Shown here one piece after another: positions 31,940 through 44,300 of a stretch of 64,000 bases of DNA. Position numbers and translations under genes: made by a program. A model generated the notes under the pieces. That model ran no database searches. It had not been told where the DNA came from and saw only the letters and a program-made list of their open reading frames with translations. This stretch comes from Lingula anatina. Lineage: Eukaryota > Brachiopoda > Lingulata > Lingulida > Lingulidae. Numbering within the stretch: position 1 is the stretch's first letter; each line of letters opens with the position of its first letter. The stretch lies in the NCBI RefSeq assembly GCF_001039355.2, contig NW_019773836.1, positions 21,130 to 85,129 of the forward strand, read 5' to 3'.

Positions 31940-32595
31940 CAACTTTAGGCACGGCAGCAATAGCGGCATCATTGGCTGGGTAGTACGGGTAGGTCCCCAG
32001 GGAGAAGATGACCGTTGTCGGTGTTGTGCTAGAGAACCGTACCAGACCAATCTTATGTCCACTAGGGACAATACTATTAGGATGAGGGATGTAATTGATG
32101 ATGGCAAGGATATCCTGGCACAAATAATTAATTTGAACATATTTCAAATGTTTTATATCAGTTTCCATAATTTTTTTAATTGAAATTATAGCTGTTGTTA
32201 AGTCTTAACACTGTCACTTCGATCTTTTTATCATTTGCAACATCATAAGTAATCAGATTGAATAAACATCTCCTGTATAACACGTTTACTGTATATTAAT
32301 TCGTTTTTGTTATAATTATACCTACTTTTAAAAGAAAATGATACGAAAGAAATTCACAGTGCCTAGTGTCACGTTAATGACCCAAGCCAATGTATCTCAC
32401 CCTGGCCGCTGATTTGGACTGTGTCCATTCAGTGCTGTCAATGCTGCCGCTGCTGTCCAAAGCATACATCACTTTCCAGTACGGACGACTGCCCATCATA
32501 CTTTTGATGATCTGGTCTGGTGTGAGAGCCTCGGAGTTTTGCTCATTGAGCGCCATTCCAACAGCAACCAGCAGCACCAGCGCGGCTAACTTCAT
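31940..32595 (-). pseudogene. vWA secreted protein, copy A (truncated: first two exons only)
   Basis: First of three tandem paralogues. Exon 1 is 32595-32401: signal peptide MKLAALVLLVAVGMA, then the start of a von Willebrand A domain with the MIDAS motif DSSGS; donor GTGAGA. Exon 2 is 32114-31940: DILAIINYIPHP, GLVRFS and NDAAIAAVP, with a donor at 31939. Both exons are intact, in phase and close to copies B and C. Homology continues a little into intron 2 (to about 31900, where one base is undetermined). No counterpart of exons 3 and 4 follows: the region to the left holds AT-rich sequence, a CA repeat and a transposon end. The MIDAS Thr and the TDG Asp, which those exons would supply, are therefore missing. 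Likely a partial duplicate, unless it is expressed with unseen downstream exons. Confidence 0.8.
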
Positions 32596-32683
32596 CTTCA
32601 GAGACGGTAAGAATTTGGTCCACGAGCTGACAGTCGGAGAGAAGCTTCCAATGGCGTTTAAATGAAAGAAGGACGTCCAAACA

Positions 32684-32750
32684 GATATTTATACAAACCA
32701 TGATGATGACTTACCATTTATTACATTTTATTTCCGTGTATGGACCAATC
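32684..32750 (-). promoter_or_regulatory. TATA box and CCAAT element of vWA copy A
   Basis: On the minus strand TTGTATAAATATC (TATAAATA at 32693-32686) lies about 95 nt upstream of the start codon. A CCAATC word is at 32745-32750 on the plus strand. Both are conserved at matching positions in copies B and C. Confidence 0.6.
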
Positions 32751-32759
32751 GTTTATTAG

Positions 32760-33285
32760 GCCCTGGATGTTGTTTTTAAAAAGTGGGATTCTTCTGTCAA
32801 AAAGACCGGCTTCCTGACCATTGTAATGCTGATGACGACATTTTTTTACCAGGCAAATATCAGGTGTTCCTATAAGGCATGGATATTTTGGTAAAGAAAA
32901 CATTGCTCCTGTTACCACCTGTCACATAGATTAGTGGAAAGTCTTCCGATTTGAATTGTAATTAAATACTTCGCCTTAAAAACAATATTTAAATAGACTA
33001 TTTACTAGTGCTTGTTAGGCGAACCTGGTGCATCTTGTTTCCCCTTAAAAAAGCTTTAATCAATTTTAAGACGTTCGCACTGGTAACTGGAAAGACGCCC
33101 AGATAGATTCAGTGATTGCCTTTGTGCCATACTGTACCGTTGTGATATGGATAGAATATTAAACCAACGAATTATTCTGTTTTCAAGTTTTGGGGAGTTT
33201 TTAATTCCGAACATAATAAAATAAACAAACAACATATGCTTTACACCTTTTATGATGGTGACAATTTGTGATTGACCACCGAAAG

Positions 33286-33318
<33 letters not shown>

Positions 33319-34400
33319 GTTATTATTATACTACATCACCAAGTTCTGTGTTGTTGTTATTGAGAAATCTTCACAACAGGTTCTTCAATCATGTCTATAA
33401 ATTTATCACTTTTCCTACTATGCAAACAAAACACTCAGGTAAGCACTCGATTACGTAACAGTGTCATGAATTAAACAAACATGTGGCTGAAAATAGATAG
33501 TGTAAATAGAATTTTGGTCCCATGAAACGTGATTGATGGGTTTTTGCTAGAATTCATAAATACCATTTATTGTGATATATTAATGAATAATGAACCACTC
33601 TGTCGTTTTCTTAAGCAGTAAACAGCAACCATCATCCCTTTTTTTAAAGAAACCCCTGGATGTGCATATGATAACCTTCAACGCTGTGATTATTGTACGT
33701 CACGTAATGCGTAACAGTAATCCTACTTTGTCTTCCAAAGCTCAGAGTATTATTTAAATTTTGTCTATAAGTCTTATACAAAGAATAAACACATGTACAT
33801 ATGAAAGGATTCGTAGCAAATTCAGCTGCGAATATCCACTTTCAGTCGAAAACATGTAATAAGTCATCAAGATATATATTTTAAAATTATGTTACAATGT
33901 ATATGAAGTGTATATTGAATATCGCAACTTCCACTGTGTCACAAACTGTAAGGGGTATATGATGGAAATGGACATCCATGTCCCGGCGACTGTTGATTGT
34001 GACACCATACATGTATCAGCTCCGCCTGTACATGACACCGTGGTACGTGCTTCACCTCACAGTACACCTAACTCAGAGGCCTTGAAGTCTCGGTGATATG
34101 ATAATTGTACTTAGCACCTGGGGCAAGTATTATAATCATAATTATTATATCACTTCATTTGGAAGAGTTGGCTAAAAGTGGTAAAAACAGGTTTCATCAC
34201 TACAACGCACTTGCTCACAGCCCTCGTCTGGTTAGTGTCTTGTTGCACAGCCTTTTTTTTTTTTTTTTTTTTGTGGGGGGGATGGGGGGGGGGGTGGGGG
34301 TGGGAACAACCACCGTTGGGCCCTGAAACTATAACCTTTTTGAACATGTGAAGGATGATAGTAAATTGGTGTGCAATTGTGATCGGTTTCAGCGTGATAG
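32760..34400. other. Upstream segment of vWA copy A, duplicated in copies B and C
   Basis: Non-coding. Words such as AAACCCCTGGATG followed by AACCTTCAACGCTGTGATTA recur near 33655-33690, 37420-37460 and, diverged, 42048-42080. This shows that the vWA array duplicated as units with about 1.7 kb of 5' flank. Contains a (TTA)n run at 33288-33329 and a T-run then G-rich stretch at 34253-34305. Confidence 0.6.
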
Positions 34401-34404
34401 ACAT

Positions 34405-34500
34405 TTAAGCCGGTTCAGTTGATAGCAATTTAGTGAGACTCCCCAGGGAGAAAGATCGATCCAAATATCTGTGAGAAATAGTCCCTTTAACCAAGTGATT
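34405..34500 (+). mobile_element. Solo end of the GATCGATC foldback family
   Basis: Contains GCAATTTAGTGAGACTCCCC, then GGGAGAAAGATCGATCCAAA, as at 50650-50700 and in inverse at 50520-50580. No inverted partner recognised near it. Confidence 0.6.
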
Positions 34501-34859
34501 AAGATATTATAATGAAAATTGGCATGACTGACTACAAAGGTGTGTACTACAAACAGATTCCAGCGTTTGGTTTTGCATTTTATTATTCATTTATTTATTC
34601 CTATTTTTTCTGGGGTGGGGGGGGGGGGGAGGGTATATAGAAAAGTTCCACAGGACTTGGCAGAAATACGCACATTCCCGTTAGAACTTCCTTTGCCCTA
34701 GAGGTATACTCTATCGGTTCCAGATGAAATGTCCAGTCCGTCTGGACGTTCCCTATTTTTAATAAAGTTGAGAACTACAACAGTAAAAGGACACTAGAGC
34801 ATTGCCAAAGAACAGCTACAAGTAACTTCGATATCAAGATTGTTCAAGATGCTTTTTTT

Positions 34860-35326
34860 ATATATTGAGAAACAGAAAATAAATGAGCACAGAGGTACAG
34901 TAAAATTGCATTTGGAATCGTTTATTTACACTGATTGAACGAAATGTAACAGTAGATAATAATTTTAATCTAAAGGAAGATCACATCACATTATTAGCAC
35001 AATAATTCTTCATCTTTTTTCATCAATTTGCGTGTTGATATACATGTATGTTACAGGGTGGTCCATAAAAAATGACGTATTTCGAATTGAGATGGAAAGT
35101 AAAATGGACCACGCTGTACTTCTGAGGACTATACAAACATATATTATATTATGTAACATAAGCATTGGCAAAGGATTAATTTTCACTGTATGTAGTATAC
35201 ATGTTCTAGTCCAGTGCAGAAATGCATCAGTAAGTCCATACAAAACAAATTCATAGCATGCAATACTAATATGTTCGAAAATACACTTCGTACTTCCGCA
35301 TCCTATCTGCAGATTAAGGTAACAGG
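34860..35326. other. 3' flank of vWA copy B
   Basis: Non-coding. The segment around 34880-34960 (GGTACAGTAAAATTGCATTTG, then GTTTATTTACACTGATTGAA) is matched near 38045-38100 in the 3' flank of copy C. Duplication units therefore included downstream sequence, which copy A lacks. Confidence 0.5.
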
Positions 35327-36666
35327 CTAGTCCAAGGAGGGGTGTTCCGGTGGTACCACCCCTTGTCGCGCAGCTAACGTGGCAGACCTGTAGTCGGCAT
35401 AGGTGCTGTAACTAAGTACACATTTCACAGAGATAGCGTTGACAGAGGAGTTCATGATTGTAATCGACGAGGCGATGGCGTTGATCACATCCATGTCGGC
35501 ATTGTCTCCAATAGCAATGACACAGATGGTAATTCCTGAAATGGTGAGAGAGAAGTATACATTATACGCAATAAAAAATTACATAAAGAACAAAATAAGT
35601 CTATGTTGTGGCAACTTACTCGCTGCTCTACTGTTAAACGATATCATTCAGTTCGTGTAATAGACAAACTGTCCTTGAAGTAGCGTTAGTACATACCTTT
35701 ATTCTTCATAGCCGTTGCCATAGGTCTGGGGTCACTATAGCCTTTACTATAGTGTCCATCAGTGGTCATCCAGACTAGGCGCTTGTCATTATCACCAAGC
35801 TCTTCATCACACAACTTCAGAGCCTTGAATATATTCGTAAGAAAACCTGCGAATAAAGTGGAACGGTTATACTCACCGGGTAGTAGTGGGGTTGGCTTCT
35901 CATTTTTTCTAAAGTTATATTGACAATAAAATGTCTTTGACATAAATACTACGATGCCAAAAAAAAACCTTGACTGGGGCCAAGGCAATAACAAGCCCAA
36001 AGTATAGTACATTGATATGACAAACGTGTAGATCGTACCTTCTCTCGACACGTTTTCAATAGCCGCATCATTTTCAGGGTAGTATGGGTGGGCCCCAAGG
36101 GCGAAGATGACCTTTGTCCAATCCGTGCAGGAGAATCGTACCAAACCAATCGTGTGTCCCTGAGGATAAATACTCCATGGGTGTGGTATGAAGTTGATGA
36201 TGGCAAGGATATCCTGAAACAAGATTCATTTGGGAAAATAATGAGTTGTTGTCTAGTCTTAACAATGTCACTTTGATCTTTTTATCATTTTGCAGACAGA
36301 CTTTTAAGTAATCAGGTCGAATAACAAATTCTGTTTAACATGTCTACCGTATCTCAATTCGGTTTGGTTATTTTGAATTAAACCTTGGCGTTAAAAGAAG
36401 ATAATTAGACAGAAAGTGCACAGTGCCGATCGAGTGCCATGTTAAAGACCAAAGCCAGTGTATCTCACCCGGGCCGCTAATTTGGACTGTGTCCATTCAT
36501 TGCTGTCAATGCTGCCGCTGCTGTCCAAAGCGAACATCACTTTCCAATAGAGAGGGGGAGTGTACATTAGAGAATTTATTACAAGGTCTGGTGTGAGTTC
36601 CTCGTAGGGCAGACCAGCAAAGGCCATTCCAACGGCAACCAGCAACACCAACGCGACTAACTTCAT
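35327..36666 (-). CDS. Small secreted vWA-domain protein, copy B (complete)
   Basis: Extracellular single-domain von Willebrand A protein, 243 aa. Exons (minus): 36666-36469, 36213-36039, 35846-35697, 35535-35327; phases close and the stop is TAG at 35329-35327. The start at MKLVALVLLVAVGMA is chosen because all three copies share it and it begins a signal peptide, although the frame is open further upstream. MIDAS is complete: DSSGS (residues 49-53), a Thr in GFLTNIF, and TDG in LVWMTTDG. The rest of the fold is visible in IGLVRFS, NDAAIE and GITICVIAIGD. About 200 residues of vWA and nothing else, so it is not a matrilin- or collagen-like multidomain protein. The family member is not identified; cell adhesion, matrix or defence roles are possible. 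Middle unit of the three-copy array. Confidence 0.87.
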
Positions 36667-36748
36667 TTTTAATGGTGGCAGAACTTTGTCCACGAACAGA
36701 AGAGGAGCTACTTCGGTTGGTAAAATGAAAAATGGTCCTCCAAGTAGA

Positions 36749-36812
36749 TTTTTATACAAAACACTATCATGACTGTCCATTTATAACACTTTACTTTCCT
36801 GTATTAACCAAT
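36749..36812 (-). promoter_or_regulatory. TATA box and CCAAT element of vWA copy B
   Basis: Minus-strand TTTGTATAAAAATC (36756-36749) lies about 85 nt upstream of the start codon. A CCAATC word at about 36808-36813 is in the same place as in copies A and C. Confidence 0.6.
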
Positions 36813-36814
36813 CG

Positions 36815-38530
36815 TTTATTAGGCCCTGAATGATGTTTTTACAAATGAGTTTCTTGTGTCAAAAAGTGGTGAATCGAGACCATTGTAATGCTGATAACGA
36901 TATTTTATCGGTTAACACCAGGTGTCACTTTAAAAACGTGGATATTTTGTTGAAGGGAAACATTGCCCATGTTAACACCTGTCACGTAGATTATGGGAAG
37001 GTCCACCGCGTTGAATTGTAATTAAATGCTTCACTTTAAAAACAATATATAAATAGACTTTTAACTGGTGCTTGTAAGGCGAACAAGTGCATCCGATTCC
37101 TTACAAAAGCGTTTTAATTATTAAAATCAATTTCAAGACGTTCGTACTGTTAACTGGAAAGTAGCCCAGGTAGATTCAGTGACTTCCCCTGTACCACATT
37201 GTACCAGTGCAGTTTTACGTAACAGTGTCTTGAATTAAACATAAGCCTGTTTCAGAAAATAGTATAAATAGAATTTGGGCCCATGAAACGTGATTGATGG
37301 GTCTTTGCCAGAATTCATAAATACCATTCATTGTGATATATTAATGTATAATGAACCATTCCGTCGTTTTCTTAAGCAGTAAACAGCAACCAACATCCTT
37401 TTTTTTTTTTACAAGAAACCCCTGGATGCTAACATGATAACCTTCAACGCTGTGATTATTGTATAGCATGTAATGCTTCACCCTGCAACAGTAAGCGTTA
37501 CTTTGTCGTCACAAGCAAAGAGTAGTATGGAAGGATTTATAGCAAATTCAGCTGAGAATATCCACTTTCAGTTGACAACATGTAATAAGTCCCCAAGATC
37601 TATTTTAAAAACAATGTTACAATGTTTATGTAGTGTAAATTGAATATCGGAACACCCGCTCTGTCACACACTGTAAGGGATACATGATGGAAATGGAAAT
37701 CAATGTCCTGGCAACGGAGTGTCACTTCATATCATCTCCGCCTATACAAGAAACCGTGAACAAGGAACGTGAACGTGCTTCAACTCATACTATACAGCGT
37801 ACGTGCTTCAGAAGCACTTATTACTAGAATATGCATACAGAACACATTAGGGATGCCTCGATTTATTTGTTTTTAAACAAAATTAAAATTTAATTAAAAG
37901 TTTCTTTTTCTGAGGCAGAGAAGGGGTTCCTCCGGGTTGGGGGGGGGGGGAGCACGTGGTCCAATGTGACTCCCCTTGGATTCGGCATTTATCAAAATAG
38001 TTCCACATATATATCTAAAATCATTTATATTAATGAACAGAAAGAGGCAGTAAAATAGCAATTGAAATTGTTTATTTCCGCTGAATGCACAGAATGTAGT
38101 TGTAGTTTACAATCTAGAAGTACCAAATTGCTGTGCAACAATTAATATTTGTGCAAATATTCTGCACCAAAATAAGTTTTTTGCAAAGTCAAAAACTATT
38201 TTTTTCTGAATTTTGATACGTTTCAGTAAATATTATCAAATACAAATATCATATCAAAACAATGGAGTTCTTATGTTCTTTTTACGCCAGATTGCATGTT
38301 GGAATAGCTTACTTTTCAGATATATCCAAATGTGCCTTGAACATGTTAACATATAGTTATTGTCAAGACGTTCCAATAAATGTGGCAATTATCTGGTTTT
38401 GTGTTACAACAGAATTAGTCAAAAAATGTATTATCAGCATGTGATACCAAGTTACCAAGAGTGATCGGAAATAAACTAGACTCCAATCTGCAGATTAAGG
38501 CAACAGTCTTTAGACCAAGGGCTGCTGTTC
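36815..38530. other. Flanks between vWA copies B and C
   Basis: Upstream flank of copy B (about 36815-37860, similar to the flank of copy A) followed by the downstream flank of copy C (from about 38030). A G-run lies at about 37940-37952. No additional exon recognised. Confidence 0.5.
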
Positions 38531-39371
38531 CTATGGCAGCACCCGCAGCCGGGCATAGTACGTGGCCCACCTGTAGGCGGCGTAGGTACGGTAGCTAAGT
38601 ACACATCTCCTCCATCGGATATAGCCGAAGATGGTCTTAACTTTAATCCAAGAGGCCATGGCGTTTATCGCAGTCATGTTGGCATCGTGTCCGACAGCAA
38701 TGACACAAATGACAATTCCTGAAATGGGAACAGAGAAATTCATATAATATGCAGTAAAAAGAATGTTAAAAATAGATAAAATCCAAAATTAGTCTTTATT
38801 GTCCAAACTGTTTCTAAGCTTTAATTTAAAATGTTTCATTTTATGTCATAGACAACCTGGCCTTTGAAGCAATGTAGTACATACCTTTCTTCTTCATAAC
38901 CGTTGCCCTGGGTCTCGGGTCACCCCCGACATTATATGTTCCATCAGTTGTCATCCAGATGAGGCGTTTGCCGACGGAACCAAGCTGAGCATTACACAAT
39001 GATAATGCCATGTTAATATTCGTCATACCACCTGTGAATATAGTGGAACATACCTGGTGTATAAACTCACAAAGTGGCTGAGTTACTCCATCTTCACAAA
39101 AATGTCAACAAGTGAAATGTACTTTAAAATCAAGAATGAAACGTGCAGGTCTTAAAATTCACTACAGCAAAATACGATATGGTGCATAAACGTAAATAAT
39201 TTGCTTCACTATTATAACGAAATACAGATTTTTTATAAAGTAGTTCGATGGCCAAACATGCATAACAGTGTGTGTGTGTGTGTGCACGTGTGTTTATGCT
39301 TGTATGGAACTGTGTTCTTTATGTTTGTGTGTGTTTGCACTGGTCTGCTTGGCTGATGTATAGATAGAAAT

Positions 39372-39403
<32 letters not shown>

Positions 39404-40955
39404 GTAGATGCTATCTTATGAAAGTAAACCGTTTCTGACAAAACAACTACTAATAAGAACTACACTTATTGAAATAAAAAGGGTAAGAAAGAAAACGGAG
39501 TCACCAATGGTTTTTATGTCACGCAAATAATTTATAGTCCAAAGATTGTGGTGAGACGTTTTTCATTAATCACAATTATGCAAGCCTTAAATGAACGAAA
39601 AAAAAAATAAGGAAAATAAATCGTGAAATATCGTTTCTTTTATCGAATCGTAGCCTATCTTGGCCAACGTTCTTCAATATGAAATCATAAATTGGGAATC
39701 CAACTTTGACATTTCAGGAATTTGCCCTTAGATCTTCATAAAACAATGAAATGCACTATTCATATTGTCTAGTATTTATATCTCCTTAACAAGAAGAGAT
39801 AAACCAGCAGTAACTTAAATAAGAAATCATATAAAACAAGAAATATTTTTTCCAAAACTGAGCCTTCATCTTTTTTTCTCAATACATTCTTGCCAAACCA
39901 GAACCGATCTTGACGGGGAATTTGATGAAATTGTGATTTTATGTTCCTCTTCGTGAGCTTGCAGATGTTTGTGCATGTGTCTGCGGGCATGAGCGTGTGT
40001 GAACTGATAGGTGTTTGTGCATGCGCGGTCTGTAGGTATGTTTCAGTTTGGGTGCGTCTGTACAGGTTTGTGTGCGTATATTTGAGAATGTGGCAAACAT
40101 GCATGTACATGTAGACATATATTAGCACGAGTGCCTGAATCAGACTATTCGTATGCATATTTTCACTTGACAAAATGAGTACACATGCATGCGTGTAACA
40201 AGTTCATAATGTAGTATGCATATTTTTACCTTCACTGATAATTGCACATTTGTCGAACTTACCCGGCCCTTTCGGCACGGCGTCAATAGCCGCATCATTC
40301 TGTGGGTAGAACGGATACTTCCCCAGAGGGAAGATGAGCTGCGCCCAGGTAGAGAAGCGTACTAGACCAATCCTGTGTCTCCAGGGTGCAATACTATTCC
40401 GACGAGGGGTGACGTTGATCATGGCAAGGATATCCTGAAGCAAGATATTTATTAGAATTAGAACCAAAACTTTTGTTACGATTTAAACAAAGATGTTTGA
40501 GAATATGTAATGCAATGATAAGGATAGTCTTTACACTGTCACTTCCCTAAAGTCGCGTTTCTATCTTTTAATCAAATTTCAGACAATCTTAATCACAAAA
40601 AGTTATGAAAGCGAATAATTTTCTATTTAATATGTCTATTGTATTTGAAATATTTAATTTTTTTATATCAACACTTTGTGTTGAAAGAAATTGTGCAGTG
40701 CCAAGCGCCACGTTTATTTATGGCCAAAGCCATAAATACAGTTTAGCTTACCCGGGCAGCTAATTTGGACTGTTTCCATTCAGTCCTGTTAATGCTGCCG
40801 CTGCTGTCCAAAGCAAAGCACACTTTCCAGTAGCTATAGGGAGGAGCACCGCCCATTAGAATTTTAATGATCTGGTCTGGCCTGAGAGCCTCGGAGCCCA
40901 GACCATTGAAGGCGATTCCAACAGCAACCAACAGCACCAGTGTGACTAACTTCAT
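38531..40955 (-). CDS. Small secreted vWA-domain protein, copy C (complete)
   Basis: Paralogue of copy B, 236 aa. Exons (minus): 40955-40752, 40434-40263, 39031-38885, 38718-38531; phases close and the stop is TAG at 38533-38531. Signal peptide MKLVTLVLLVAVGIAF. The MIDAS is retained: DSSGS, a Thr in GMTNINMAL, and TDG in LIWMTTDG. Compared with copy B, exon 2 is one codon shorter, exon 3 is one codon shorter, and the C-terminus is more basic (WRRCVLSYRTYAAYRWATYY) and seven codons shorter. Intron 2 is expanded (39032-40262) and carries a (GATA)n run. Divergence in loops around the metal site could alter ligand choice. No family name can be given beyond secreted vWA. Confidence 0.87.
39372..39402. 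repeat. (GATA)n microsatellite
   Basis: Tetranucleotide run in intron 2 of vWA copy C. Confidence 0.93.
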
Positions 40956-41045
40956 TTTCAGTGACAGCAGGAACTTGGTCCACGTGCAGATGATAGAAGA
41001 AGAGCAACCTCGGTTCTTTCACAGTGAGCCGGATGGACAAACTGA

Positions 41046-41110
41046 TATTTATACAAAACACTAACATAAGTTTCCTTTCATTAAAATGTATTTCCCTGTA
41101 TGGACCAATC
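41046..41110 (-). promoter_or_regulatory. TATA box and CCAAT element of vWA copy C
   Basis: Minus-strand TTGTATAAATATC (TATAAATA at 41053-41046) lies about 95 nt upstream of the start codon. CCAATC at 41105-41110 is equivalent to the motif in the other two copies. Confidence 0.6.
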
Positions 41111-41631
41111 ATGTTTTCAGAATCTGAGTGTTATTTTTACCCCTATTTGTTTTTTGGCAAAATACCTAATTCTAGAGACTGCAGTAACTTTGATAACGAC
41201 ATGGTAGCAGATTACACCAGGCAATTATCAGGTTTTCCTTCAATGGCCTTAAATGGTGAATATTTTGTTGAAGTAAACATTTGTCACATTGATTAGTAGA
41301 AAGTCTGCCGATTTAAATCGTAATTGAACAATATTAAAATAGACTATTTCCTGTTGCTTGAAACGCGAACCTGGTGCAATATCCACTTATTCCATTTTTC
41401 AAAAAAAGAAACATTTATCAATTTTAAGACCTTCGTCCCTGTATAGTAACACAGACTGGTGCAATGATGGTCTTTGTACCAGAGCTATGAAAGAACATTA
41501 AAACAATGAAGTATCTAAAAAAAGTATCAAAGCGTCTTTAATGACGCATATTTGAATTTTTAAAGTTTTTTTTTTCAACTAACATGTAATTGCACTGGTC
41601 CGGTTACATACTTAATTACTACTACTACATG

Positions 41632-41705
<74 letters not shown>

Positions 41706-42480
41706 CATGTAATTAACATTTTATCATTATAGCAATAATGACACAAAGTCATCCAGTATTGTGGGTTGAGTCTGAGAAATTTTCACCTCGGGTTCTTCAG
41801 GCATCTGAATCTTTCTTGTTTCCTTTGTATGCGAAACACTCAGGTAAGCACGCTGATGTAACAGCATAATGAATAAAGCATAACAGCTACTTTCAATACA
41901 GTTGAGTACCCATTATACTTTTTGGTGTGTCTTAGCTAGAATTCATAAATATTATTTATCATGATGTAAAACTGTTTAATGGGCCATGCTGTCGTTTTCG
42001 TAAACAGTAAACAACAACCGCCATATCCTTTTTCCACCACTAATAATCCCTGGATATGCATAGTAGAACATTCAACGCTGTTTTTTTCTTTCTTTTTTGT
42101 ATACTCTGTCTTCCAAAACTCGCAGTTTATTCCTACTTTTTTATGCACAAAGCATAGGGGAACACGTCTAATGTACATATACATAGTGCGTAGCAAAATC
42201 AGTTGAGAATATTCACTTTCGGTTGTTGGAGGTTTCCGAAATCTGTTCCTCCAACAATGTATATATTGCATATACATGTAGTAGAATCTGTTGCGTCAGG
42301 TACTGCATGAGGCATACTGAATGATGGGAATGGACAGTCATGTTATGGCCACGTTTGAGTGTACGTGTAACTTCATTTCAGTTCTCCCTACATCAACCAA
42401 CTGAAAGTGCTTCACCTCATACTACTACGTGAGATCTTGAGATCCTGGTGGCTGCTTTAACCCCACAGTGAGGCATTCTT
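41111..42480. other. Upstream flank of vWA copy C
   Basis: Non-coding and diverged from the flanks of copies A and B, but keeps words such as GTAAACAACAACC (about 42004) and ATTCAACGCTG (about 42070). Contains a (TAC)n/(TAA)n compound run at about 41617-41700. Confidence 0.5.
41617..41700. repeat. Compound (TAC)n-(TAA)n microsatellite
   Basis: TAC triplets grade into TAA triplets and then TGATAA. Confidence 0.92.
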
Positions 42481-43044
42481 GAAACAGAACGACATTAACA
42501 TTATTAAGTTAAATGGGCACGATTTCATTAAGAGTAAATTTACAGGATTTAATCAGGTGCAACTGAATAAAAGCAAGACAGTTGTTAAGAGCGAGTAAAA
42601 TGTTGTTAGGTGACATATACCGGTAGTGCGAAAATTCCTCTTTGTATTGGGCCAGAGTTGAAAATGATAACACTGTATTTAAGAAGCCAGTTGTTTTGAA
42701 GATTTCACAATTAAATATTTTTTCCAAGTGCACGGCCTTCATCACAGCTGCAAGTTGGCCTTTGTTAAATTTCCAAATATTTCCATATATTTAGAATACA
42801 GTTTAAATATGTTAAGTTTAAGTGTTTAAAGAGATTACCTAATAATAACATAGGGGCCTATAGAATATTTGATTGACAAAGTAGAAGGGGGGCATTTAAG
42901 GTCATGTAAAATGTGCTGAGAAATAAAAATATAATGATTAATTATGTAGGCCTTTATGCACTGGCAGAGAGAGAGGGGGCGGTGGTAAATAAACAAGGGA
43001 AACCCAACTCGTCGTCACTGTAACAGATATTTCTGATTATTTCA

Positions 43045-43077
<33 letters not shown>

Positions 43078-44300
43078 TTACAAGTAAAATCGAGCAACAG
43101 AAATAATAAACTGGTTTTACAGACACGAGGAAGGACACTCTTCATTTGCACGAGAACAATATATCGCAACTACATGAGACTATCAGGAAACATAAGTATA
43201 AAAAGTTGCTTAAAAGTTTAAACAAAAATAATATGAAAAGAAAAAAAATAAATTGAAAATGATATATAGAATCAAAAATAATAATGCTAATGATAATGTC
43301 TACTGTGGGGCATGAAAAAAATCATTGTGCCCTACAATAGACACTTAAGTATTAAAAAATTAAAACGTAAAAGTGTCGTCTATAATCCTTTTCTTGATTG
43401 ATCGTTAGTCTTTTTAGACTGCGGAATGTCCAAAAATTGGTCATTGCCCACAGTAAATAGGCCACATATCCAGAATACCGTTGACACATAAATTTTATTA
43501 TGTAATATCAAGGTAAATTTGGCAAGAGAATGAAAACTAGAGGGGACTCACAAGTGGCTACATCTAGCCTAACGAATATATATATATATAATGTTTTTAA
43601 CGTGAATTTGTTTGGTTTAAAAAGTTTTTAACAGTGTTTTACAAACGTTTTTAAAACGTTCTGATAATGTTTCGAAAAATTAAATTAAATTGTTAAAACG
43701 TTATAATAATGTCTCCATAAAACATTAAAAATGCATAACGAAAACGTTATATGTAAGTGGAATAATAATAACATTACAAATTTTTTGTCATCCAAAAGCA
43801 GTCAAACTGGGAGGAAGTAAACAAATGAGCACTCTTTCGCTTTGGGAGTTCGGAAAGGGCTTCAGGTGCCTGGAAGCCGAACTGTAGAAGTTCGGTGAAA
43901 GTGATCGATGATTTTGACAGGTAATGGTTTTGATTTAGAAACAGTTTAGGTGTAGTTGGTTAAGTAATGTTACGTTCAAAACAAAAGACATGAAATATAC
44001 TGGGTTTGATAAAAAAGAAAGAGTAAATCTTGAACGGGATGGGTGCAGTCGTAATTATTTCTGGAATTTCCAAATGCCACAATTTGTAAGTGCACATGTA
44101 ATTAAAACATGCGCTTATTTTGGCTTGTGATCAATTCAAAACATTTCCTTTGATAGGACATAGATTTACAAACTTTGTCAGTCAATAGTACTAGTACACA
44201 CACAGTGACACACACACAGAGACGCAGAGAGAGGGAGAAAGAGTGTCTTGGAGAGCCTATAAGATATTATTATTCCACTTACAGAAGATAGTTTTTCCAC
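42481..44300. other. Spacer between the vWA array and MSRB3
   Basis: No exon seen. Holds a (CA)n run (43051-43077) and a cluster of AACGTT/ACGTTT words at about 43590-43755. The MSRB3 promoter presumably lies at the right end, but I see no clear TATA box. Confidence 0.45.
43051..43077. repeat. (CA)n microsatellite
   Basis: Dinucleotide run of about 13 units. Confidence 0.93.

Noticed and set aside
36670-36780. Upstream in-frame ATG giving vWA copy B an N-terminal extension
   Set aside because: The extension lacks a counterpart in copies A and C, overlaps the TATA box, and would bury the signal peptide.
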